Position numbers and translations under genes: made by a program. Under the pieces are notes generated by a model. It searched no databases. It was not told the origin of the DNA and saw only the letters and a program-made list of their open reading frames with translations. Source: Spirodela intermedia (lineage: Eukaryota > Streptophyta > Magnoliopsida > Alismatales > Araceae). Taken from it: 64,000 bases of DNA. Positions 12,901-21,211 of the stretch are shown here, piece after piece. Within the stretch, counting starts at the first letter, position 1; the number at the start of each line of letters is the position of its first letter. The stretch covers positions 5,853,878 to 5,917,877 of the forward strand of contig LR746264.1 of assembly GCA_902729315.2 (NCBI GenBank), given 5' to 3'.

Positions 12901-15900
12901 GGGTGTAAACCTACTTCATCACCGATGGAGGCTCGACTCAAGTTTTGGGAGGATGATTCTCTCAAATTAGAGGACATCCACCAATATTGCCGTTTGTTCG
13001 ATAAACTACTTTATCTCACTATCACTCGTCCAAACATATCTTATGTAGTTGACATTCTTAACCAATTCATTTAGGAACCTCATGAGATGCATATGGAGGG
13101 AGCACTCTACATTCTTGCATACATTAAACGAGCTCCTAAAAAGGAGCTTCTCTATCAGCACCATGGCATATCAAGATTGAGGCCTACTCTGATGTCGAGT
13201 TTGCTGGTGACAAGGGTGATCACAAGTCAACTATTGACTATTGCACATATGATGGCGACAACGTACTCACTTAGCACTCTAAGAAATAGTGAGTCATCTC
13301 TTGTTCTAGTACAAAGGCAAAATATCATATGATGGTTGATACTGCAGATGAGTTGTCTCTTGTTCTAGTACGAAGACAACTCTAGAATGGGTTTTCCATG
13401 TTGTCATATTGGTCTAGGAATGTGACAAAGTTACAAATGATTATTACACAAATTTTTGTTCATTCCTCCATGCATGTAGATTAAGATTAAATTTCTGCAA
13501 CCAATGCATATAATTTTCTCTTTCCTTCATATATAAAAACCAACATTAATCATTTTTTAGAAAAGTAATTCCACACTTCCACACATTTATAGAAAATCTC
13601 AAACACCCTATTATGGCCACAATATCTCTAAAAACCATAAGACATCTTCACTTGCTTTTGTAGGTCTACTCCAACCATTACTAGTGGCTGCACGAATCTG
13701 GGAGGACTTAACTACGGATTTCTTGGAGGGATTACCTTGATCTAAGGGCTTCAAATTTGTATTGATTGTCGTGGACAAATTGAGCAAATATAGTCACTTT
13801 ATTCCTCTAAAACATCCGTTTTCAGCTCTTGAGGTTGCACTTATCTTTTCCAAAGAAGTGGTACAACTTCATGGGATGCCAAGATTAATTATTTCAAATC
13901 GTGACGAGCTTTTTACCAGCACTTTTTGAAAGGAACTATTCACACTTCAAGTGTCAAATTAAAAATGAGTATTGTATACCACCCTTAAACCAATGGGCAG
14001 TCAGAGGTCATCAATAGGTGCTTGGGAACTTACATAAGATGTTTTGCATCCAATAAACTAAATTCATGGAGTCAATGGTTGCATTGGACTGAGTACTACT
14101 ACAACACTGTTTCCTATTCGTCTCTCAAGACAACCCCATTCAATGTGGTTGATGGATGAGATCCTCCTACCATCATCAAATATGACATTCCACCCTCACC
14201 TCTTTATGTAATAGATCAGCAATTACAAGACAAAGATCAGATGTTCACTATCATCAAAGACCAACTGAAGCACGCCCAAATCATTATAAAATAGAAGGCT
14301 AATAGAAGGAGATGAGATGTTCAATTTATGAAAGGGGACTTTGTCTACCTTCACCTTCGACCATTCAAGATGAAATCCCTAGCCAAAAAGCCAAATGAAA
14401 AATTAGCACCATGGTATTTTGGACTATATAAGGTCCTTCTTTGTGTGGGCCAATTAGCCTATTGATTGAACCTTCTGGTCCACTCTTCTATTCACCCTAT
14501 GTTTCATGTACAGCAACTACGCAAAGCAATAAGCCTTCAAGATTGTGTACAACCCTGTCCTCTAAATTTAACATAGGAGCTCAAATGAAAACTTGAACCA
14601 AAGACTTGTCAAGAGCTTCGGCCTACAACAGCAAGACCTAAGATCCTAATCAAATGGGCAGGTCTTCTAGAATTTGAAGCAACATGGGAAGCAGCTTCAG
14701 AGATAATACATAAATTTCCTGACTTCCACCTTGAGGATAAAGTGGATTTGAATGGAGTGCTGATATAGTACCCCTAAAGACATGTTCGCCATAAGAGAAC
14801 AGTCTAGAAGCTTCTACAATAAACACTAGGATAAGAATAGGCTGAACAATATAAATACCCTCCTATGTGAATAAAAAGGGGTATCGTGATAGAAGGTCAC
14901 GAGAGGAAAGGGAGAGTGGGGAATTCTCTCGAATTAATTCTCATCTATTCATTCTTTTCTCTATTTTATTTGAATATATTGTTCATTTTCCCTTCTTTGT
15001 TCAAGAGGAGAGAAGGGGATCGTATCAGAAGGGTGGAATAGTTCCCTAAATTTCAAATCATACTTGGCTGGTCAATAATGAAATTGCATCTCCTGTTGCG
15101 TCTAATGAAAGACATAGAACCTATCAAATCATTCCACGGTGAAGTATCAACAAGACTCAACAGCCTCCCTTATAACCTATTAGTACATGCCACTCATAAC
15201 AAGAATGTGATGACTTATGGTAATCTTATGGACAAAAATAAACAAGTGAACGCATTAATGTTAACAAATCGCTCTACACCAAGTCAAATTAATAAACTGA
15301 ATGAAAAAGAAGTGGATAGTAAAAAAATATACAGGTAGCATATATTAGAGAAAAAGCCCTAAATCAGGGGACCCTCAGAAAAGTACTCTTGCAGACGAAT
15401 TATCTAGTAAATGGATACCATAAGAACCACTGGAAGCCAGATAGCTCATCACAAAAACCATGGAATAGTAAGAAAATATTTTATCCCCTATTTGTAGTTG
15501 ATAATTAAATATTAAGACTGGTTCACAAAAGAAACACTCACAGCAAAAAAGTTAATGTATGAAAATATGTTTCTTTAAATTTTGCATGGAAGCATAGGCC
15601 TAACAAGTTTCTCAAAACAATTAGTAAAGAAAGTATCTGCCAGTTTACAGATTTAATCATAAAAAAATAATATAGGAGCTTAGTTATTTTTAAAAAATAA
15701 TATTTTCCCTACAGGAAGGGTATCAGGCAAAATAATAATAAATAGAGTGAAGTATGTCAAACCTCTCTGATCGAGGTGCCACATTTGATATTGAAAGCTT
15801 GTCGATGTCACTAAAGGTAACATCTTTAAGATCCTCAAGAGACCTACCACCACAGTTAAAAGGTACAAGAATGCATAAAGCGAAAACCATAAAAGGAACG

Positions 15901-16616
15901 AATATTTTCAACCTAAAAAAACATTAAAAACAGTTAGTTGCTTCACCAGAAAAGTTTCAAACATATTGATTCATAGATAGTATTCTCATGCATGAACTTT
16001 CCCCAAATCATATAACTTATGACCGACAAATTATCCCAATATTTTCATTACAACAGGATCATAGTATCGGTCTTAGATTGAAAATGAGATAAATTCTGAA
16101 AATTGGTAACTATACTTCACCAATGCATCTACACAATATTTCAGAGATAACAAGTGATGGTTTAACATTAGCTGTTCTAGCATGATGTAACTCAGATCAA
16201 TGAAAATTGAAAAAAGGGTGCAACTATAATATCCAGCTAACTAGAAGCGAGAAAAAAGAAAGCAGCATTAAAGCAGTCCAAAGTGGAAAACAATCAACTC
16301 ACCCAAGAAGATAAATCCGAATATATACAGCGGAATCAAGTCCTGCATGGTCAATCAACTCTAGTTCTGGCATTTTGATAGCTTCTGGCATCCAACTAAG
16401 AAATCTTAAATATGACTTGAAATCACAGTTCACAAACTTTGTTACAAAACCTCCTGACTGAGTTGGACTGTCTCTTATCCCTTTGAAATACCATTTCGGA
16501 AAATACACTCTATCATTTATTGGCTGCAGCCTCAGTATAGCAAAGAGAATAAGGAATATGAATGCTGAAAAAATATTGATAGCTGCGGCAAGACTGATAT
16601 CTCGAACAGTTGCCAT
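915..16616 (-). CDS. OSCA1: OSCA1-type hyperosmolality-gated calcium-permeable channel (CSC1/DUF221)
   Basis: Plasma-membrane mechano/osmosensitive cation channel of the TMEM63/OSCA family. Eleven coding exons on the minus strand: 16616-16303, 15912-15763, 7885-7750, 6150-6049, 5162-5043, 4844-4764, 3574-3234, 3120-2875, 2383-2059, 1745-1512 and 1136-915. Their 2271 nt close exactly in frame, giving 756 aa against roughly 770 for Arabidopsis OSCA1.1. Visible landmarks are the N-terminal membrane segment with LRLQPINDRVYFPKWY, the cytosolic domain with SERRRPDQFT and KKKKIQNWLDYY, then the pore region with AFVSFKTRWGAAVCAQTQQ, WAPEP, FIQGFLPGIALK, FFITYIMVDGW and AMDPGS. All introns are GT-AG and phases match at every junction. 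The start codon lies 7 nt after a TTTTTCCAG acceptor, so a leader intron is likely. Intron 2 (7.9 kb) holds dead retroelements in the opposite orientation, yet the reading frame is undamaged. OSCA1 subgroup is confident; the exact paralogue is not. Confidence 0.95.
6395..6698. repeat. 152-bp tandem duplication in OSCA1 intron 3
   Basis: Two imperfect head-to-tail copies of about 152 bp (roughly 6395-6546 and 6547-6698) share TGATTCACTAGA, TGTGGATA and TCAAACCCTAGGTATTCTTC blocks. They differ by scattered substitutions and small indels, and each ends in a TATATA tract. The pair lies inside the intron between OSCA1 exons 3 and 4. Confidence 0.85.
8707..8807 (+). repeat. Putative short (101 bp) copia 5' LTR
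   Basis: The segment begins TGTTAGA and ends CTCCACA, that is TGT...ACA inverted termini, and abuts a primer binding site. At 101 bp it is very short for a copia LTR. It may be a naturally short LTR or the remnant of a longer one. Confidence 0.55.
8808..8819 (+). other. Primer binding site (initiator tRNA-Met type)
   Basis: TGGTATCAGAGA directly follows the LTR-like segment. It matches the usual plant LTR-retrotransposon primer binding site TGGTATCAGAGC at 11 of 12 positions, which fixes the plus-strand orientation of the element. Confidence 0.75.
8935..9126 (+). repeat. 96-bp imperfect tandem duplication inside the copia leader/gag region
   Basis: Two units start at 8935 and 9031 with the shared block GGTGGCCTCAGCCACCAGTT and continue with related CT-rich sequence. 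The block itself contains the palindrome GGTGGCCTCAGCCACC. The region is C/T-rich and encodes no recognisable gag protein. Confidence 0.75.
10290..13340 (+). pseudogene. Copia gag-pol remnant
   Basis: Recognisable pieces in order: a CX2CX4HX4C zinc knuckle at 10290-10331; the GAG-pre-integrase domain near 10830-11100 (LWHHYLGHL); the integrase core near 11165-11590 (YYIVFVDDY, then CPYTSQQNG and YLWSDALL); reverse transcriptase near 12240-12720 (LDISNAF); and RNase H region near 12890-13340. Stops and frameshifts interrupt the reading frame throughout. The reverse transcriptase active site, normally YVDD, reads YVND at 12707-12718. No function is expected. Confidence 0.85.
13660..14757 (+). 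pseudogene. Ty3/gypsy chromovirus pol 3' remnant (integrase and chromodomain)
   Basis: Starting near 13.66 kb the plus strand encodes broken segments typical of gypsy integrase (WEDLTTDFLEGLP, then DKLSKYSHFIPL), the integrase C-terminal region around 14330-14430, and a chromodomain-like end near 14640-14755 (IKWAGL, FPDFHLEDKV). Several in-frame stops and shifts are present. Reverse transcriptase and RNase H of this element are absent, so only its 3' part survives, directly downstream of the truncated copia element. Confidence 0.8.
14761..15027 (+). repeat. Probable gypsy LTR (267 bp)
   Basis: The segment begins TGATA and ends TATCA, perfect inverted termini, directly after the gypsy chromodomain remnant, as a 3' LTR would. 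It contains a TATAAATA promoter-like motif near 14850. The last bases (CGTATCAGAAG) also resemble a degraded primer binding site, so the right border is uncertain by a few bases. Confidence 0.55.
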
Positions 16617-19600
16617 TTACTTCCTGGAAAAATCACTGAAAGTACATAGAAATATAAACATAGAGAAGGCTTAAGGACCGAACAATATAATACATGAATC
16701 ATACAAAAAAATGAATACGAATCATTCTCCAATTACACATTTAATACCACCAAAAATAAATCTCTACAGGTCCAAATGTCCAAAAGCACACTCAAAGTTT
16801 GGAGACTGCGGGAACTAGAATTCGGAAGCATTATTTTGCATTGACAAAGACAGTAGATAAAGTTTTAACACATCTGGTCTGACTTTAGAGATCACAGATA
16901 TAGCCTTCCTCAGAACAGCTAAAAGAAATATTTAAACAAGGACCAAAATCATCTTGCCATCGATGACATTAACTGGTATCAACCAAAGGAACACAATCCA
17001 GCTGATAAAATTCCAAACTGACGACCTTACCAGTACACTGTCATAGATTAGTGATTGGCAGTGCTTCAGATCACTCGTTTCTATTCATCAGTTTCAAATT
17101 TAAGATCCATGGCCTTTCTTCAGAGAATGATCAGAGAGAAGTGGTACTATGTGCTTTGAAAATATTGAAAACTGAAAAAAAATAAAGTTGATAATCATAA
17201 GAATTTATTGCAATTGAGCTGACATGACCCATAAAACAGAGACGATATTTATAGAGAAAAAAAATAGATGTACACATTTCAACATAAATGTGGCTATTCG
17301 TTTAGGCAAGAAAACGATGATTCTGTTCTGAGCACCGAAACATTTGAAATGAAGTGCTTTTGCAGGGAATAGAATATTTAAACATCCTTAAATAAATAAA
17401 TAAATATAATAGGCAACTAGATCATCCTCTACTTACAGAAGCTTTAATCAAGTGGAAAACAAGGAAATTATCTGATTAGCAATAAAAAAAATTCCTGGTA
17501 CAATTATCACAAAGTATAATAGAATGAAACATAGGTAGGGATTGAGGGAAACAGCTATCATTTGTTACCTATGTATGAGAACAGTTGTTGAGAAAGCGAC
17601 TGAATAGAGTGATCCACTAAATTTTTTGAAAATCATTCAATTACACAGTTGGATCATTTCTTTTATGAGATATTATGGACCAGATTCAATGCAGCACTTG
17701 TCATCTAAAAGATCCGGGTAAAATAGTATCTTTTGAACCAAGCGGACAGATATTGAGAAAACTGTGGAAGTCATAAACACAATGGGTCATGAGTCGAGGC
17801 TCAGATTTGATGTGGCAACCTAGAACACAAAGGCTAACCTGTCCTCTTTTTTCCTATGACATACTATGATGTCTTGAGTGGAGAATAGGCCCTAAATGAA
17901 GAGAAAGAGAGTTATATGCAAGCGTGTGAACACTATTCATGCTATCCGTTTCAGCACAGGCAAATGAAAAAGATTGGACGGGGAAGAGCATCCAGTCGCA
18001 GGATTTTGACAATTAGTTAAATAAATAGATCCTAAAAATAAATGATAGTGGAACATTGAATAAGGATACACGGCCAGAATCCAATTTCCTTAGATTTAGG
18101 GAGATTATGAAATGAATATGGAAAATTATTCACAAGAAAATAAAGCCCTAAATAAATTTAGGAAATTCAACTTAAATTTTCACAAAGACCCATTAAAGTA
18201 GCTTTTCGACCACTGAGAGAAAAAAAAGAGAAACAGATATATTTTAAACATGATATAAATCACAGGTTAATCACCAGAGTCCCTCTTGTGGAGAATATTG
18301 GGATGCGCATTTGCCCTCTATCAACTGACCAGAAGAGAAGGGCTTCTCAAAAATATGCTGGCAAATTCTGTATGGCGGACATAGTAAAATAAGAGGGAAT
18401 AAGATAAAAGACTAAGCAAAATATAGTATCACAGAGAAGTTGGACTTTAAAACATGCAGATGATGTTCACGAAATGTTTTGTCAAACCTTTTAAATTAAA
18501 CAGAAAGAAAGGACGAAGTATGTAACTAAATCGATAGTAAAAACCTTATCAAAAATCTTAAAATGCAGAGTACAAAGGAAACATCCCACTTTCAAAGATA
18601 AGATAAAAAAATTGAAGGAGTCCTCTCCAACAAAAGTTCAAGAAAGCATTCTGCATCCAACTTCAAGAAGATTACAACCAAAGATACAAGATTCCAAGGG
18701 TCTTGAAACTCTATGTACGAACACTATAATTTATCGAAATGAATTTGATTTAATTCGAACTGCGTGAACAGAGGTAAAGGGACATATATACATATATATG
18801 GAGAGAGAGGCACAAAAAATGGAAGTAATGAAATTTGTATTTCCTGAATTAAGACAGGATATTTATCTTCTTTCAGGAGATGCTGAGATGCCAAGGCGCC
18901 CTAAACGTGATCTTTGGAGAGTTTTGGTTCAACTCAATGCCACTTAGGCACAAAGATCAAAAGAAGCTTATTGAAAGAATTGAAAGATGAGAAATCACAT
19001 GGACGAGGACAATTGTTATAATGCTCTGGAGATGTGCTAAACATTTAGGATGTGGATACAAATATCTTGACATCCATACCCAAGAAAATTTTAACTATGT
19101 TCAATAAAATAATCATAATTTTTCTGTAGAATTCTGATTGACAAATCACTTTTATAACTAGATTATCTACTCTTTATGTAATCACCAATGAATGATCATT
19201 ATAAATACATCAAAAAGAATATATGAGAAAGACAGAATCCAGATTACTTTCCCATAACAGTTTAACACATATCAGCACATGAGAAAAAATCTTCCCCAAT
19301 GAAGAAACAATGAGGTGATACGGAGTGATCAAAAGGGCAAACCAGGGGTTGTCAATAAATAAATTCATACGTTTTCGAAACATAAAACGAGGTCCCCGAA
19401 AATTTGAGGAATCTCTGTAGTGTAAAAGAAGAAAGAGCTTCAAAATGCAGAACTCGTACTACCCACTTCCATTCTTTGCGGATCCTCATCCATCATGAGA
19501 ACGAGGTGGGATGCGTAACTGGGAAGTATATTGATAAAGATAAGGAATGAGGAGAGGGACAGACATGAAACGGACACGACCTGGCGTGTGCAAAAACCCA

Positions 19601-19828
19601 GAGATACGGCACTTTCTCCTGCGTCGTTCGTTGTGGACGATGACACAGAGGCTCGGGCACCGAGAATAAGTGAGAAAGAGAGAGAGAGAGAGGAAGCTGT
19701 TCCGGCTCTCCCGCTTCCACTCCCCGGTTGCCTGCCATTCTCTCGCTACGTCTCTCTCGCGCGCTCCCCTGTTCTCTCGCTCTCCCACCCATCTTCGCTT
19801 CGGCGCGCACGTTTCTCTCCCGTTTCCC
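16617..19828 (-). other. OSCA1 5' leader: probable leader intron and non-coding first exon
   Basis: No coding region is recognised here. A TTTTTCCAG acceptor 7 nt before the OSCA1 start codon and a minus-strand TATA box at 19829-19836 suggest that transcription starts near 19.80 kb. A non-coding first exon would then be spliced across about 3 kb of AT-rich intron. The donor site was not located. Short minus-strand frames around 19.44-19.85 kb have no recognisable product. Confidence 0.5.
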
Positions 19829-19836
19829 ATTTTATA
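19829..19836 (-). promoter_or_regulatory. Candidate TATA box of OSCA1
   Basis: TATAAAAT on the minus strand sits just upstream of a GC-richer, GA-tract-containing stretch (19.5-19.8 kb) that looks like a leader. It is the best TATA candidate upstream of OSCA1. Confirmation needs a mapped transcription start. Confidence 0.4.
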
Positions 19837-20041
19837 GGCATTTCTCATATTTTTTCATTATTACATTTATACCCACATATCACATTGTATAAACTAAAAC
19901 CCTTATTTATATGTTCTCCATAACCCCCTGTTGCGGGGCAACGGCTTATTTGAATTCAAATTCCCGATGATTAAAGAACATTTTTTTATTTCTATAGAAA
20001 GCTCGAATTTGGTATTATTTTTTAAAATCGAAAATAACGGA

Positions 20042-20044
<3 letters not shown>

Positions 20045-20081
<37 letters not shown>

Positions 20082-20092
20082 ACTCACTCACT
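20045..20092. repeat. (CT)16 followed by (CTCA)n microsatellite
   Basis: Uninterrupted CT dinucleotides from 20045 to 20076 pass into four CTCA units. It lies between the divergent OSCA1 and ISA2 promoters, about 115 bp upstream of the ISA2 TATA box. Confidence 0.95.
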
Positions 20093-20190
20093 TTCGCTCT
20101 CTTCAGGGGGGGTCGTTAAGAAAGAGTGCCTGCTTATTAAACTAAAAAAAGAAACCACGATTATGAATTTAAAATGGAAAGTAAAAAAAA

Positions 20191-20198
20191 TATAAAAA
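20191..20198 (+). promoter_or_regulatory. Candidate TATA box of ISA2
   Basis: TATAAAAA at 20191 lies about 30 bp upstream of a GC-richer leader-like stretch beginning near 20220, and is the best core-promoter candidate for ISA2. Confidence 0.45.
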
Positions 20199-21211
20199 CG
20201 GCCCAGAGCATTCCGTTAGTTTGTTGTGATGGGTACGTGTGCGGTGGAGAGCGGAGGCGGAGGTGGAGAACGGGAGAAGAGGGAGTGGGGGAGTAGCAGC
20301 AGTACGAAGGAGAAGAGGGAGGGCCCGGCGGCAATGCGAGCGCCGTGCTTCCTGATGCTATCTTGTTCTGCGAGTTTCACCGGCGGACCGGGAGAGTTCT
20401 TCGCGTAAAGGGGTGCGTATCTAAGCGATTGTGCAGGATCCTGTACTGTGCCTTCCCTTGGATCCTGCGGCACTATTCGCCATGCTTCACTGAGAGGATG
20501 TCGTGTACGTACTCGAGCTTAATCCCCGCACCAGACTGTTTGCCTGTCTGGCTTTCGGGCATTTGCTTCTAAGTCATCGCTAGGATCGTCCGATCGACGT
20601 GGTACCCCCATGGCGTCGAATGGGGTAGTGTGATTTCTTACGTTATCCGAATATAATTGTCCTGACGTTTGGTATAGTTTGAGCCGGCAGATTTCTTAGC
20701 GACGCTTGCATCGGCAGAATTTTCCGTCACAATATTGATCTATCCTTGCACTTTTCTTCTAATTCTGTGGCTTAAACTATTCCACCTTTTATATGCCCTT
20801 TATTGCGCTGGTAGCTACGAAATTTTTTGTATCAAATTTTGTAACCTTCGTAACATTAGTATCGTATCGATTTCCAGATTTTAAAAGTTGCAGTCCAGTG
20901 TTCACATTATTTGAAGTCAAGAGCTTGCTTTTGCTCTCTCAGTTCGAATTGGATGCAGACGTAAATGAATGAAAATTTTAATCAACTACCGGAAATTTAA
21001 TATGACCCTTTTTTATATCCTCGTTGTGATTCTGCAGAGGTTTTTTGTTCTTTAGAAGTACTTATGTTCCTGGACTTATTTGCTTTATTGCTCAACAGGA
21101 ACAAGTGACTATTTAGGAAAGCAACTTCGAGCACATCGCTAGAGTGCTTGGCATTTAATAATTCGAATCCATTGAGCTCAAGTTGTCCTCCTGTAAATAT
21201 AATATCAAGTT
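20199..21211 (+). other. ISA2 5' leader with probable leader intron and an upstream ORF
   Basis: The stretch from about 20220 to 20404 is GC-rich and leader-like. A GTAAAG donor at 20405 and a CTCAACAG acceptor ending at 21098 would define a 0.7-kb leader intron, leaving a short exon before the ATG at 21212. An upstream ATG at 20229 opens a 59-codon frame that ends at 20408 in unspliced RNA. The rest is AT-rich and has no gene. Confidence 0.45.

Larger units (their letters stand above)
8707..13400 (+). mobile_element. Degenerate Ty1/copia LTR retrotransposon, 3' LTR not found
   Basis: A short LTR-like segment and a tRNA-Met type primer binding site are followed by the copia domain order on the plus strand: CCHC zinc knuckle, GAG-pre-integrase, integrase core, reverse transcriptase, RNase H. 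Frames are broken many times by stops and shifts. No copy of the 5' LTR is seen near 13.4 kb, so the 3' end is missing or was replaced by the gypsy fragment that follows. The right border is approximate. The element is inactive and sits antisense inside OSCA1 intron 2. Confidence 0.85.
7886..15762 (-). other. OSCA1 intron 2 (7.9 kb) hosting retroelements
   Basis: The intron separates an exon ending at 15763 (donor GTTTGA on the minus strand) from one starting at 7885 (acceptor TATAG). Between them lie a copia-type element, a gypsy-type fragment and an LTR, all oriented on the plus strand, opposite to OSCA1. About 0.8 kb of plain AT-rich intron remains on the 7.9-8.7 kb side and 0.7 kb on the 15.0-15.8 kb side. 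The other OSCA1 introns hold no recognisable genes. Confidence 0.85.

Noticed and set aside
15078-15338. 86-aa plus-strand frame after the gypsy LTR
   Set aside because: No recognised domain; it could be random intronic sequence or an eroded element leader, which cannot be shown.
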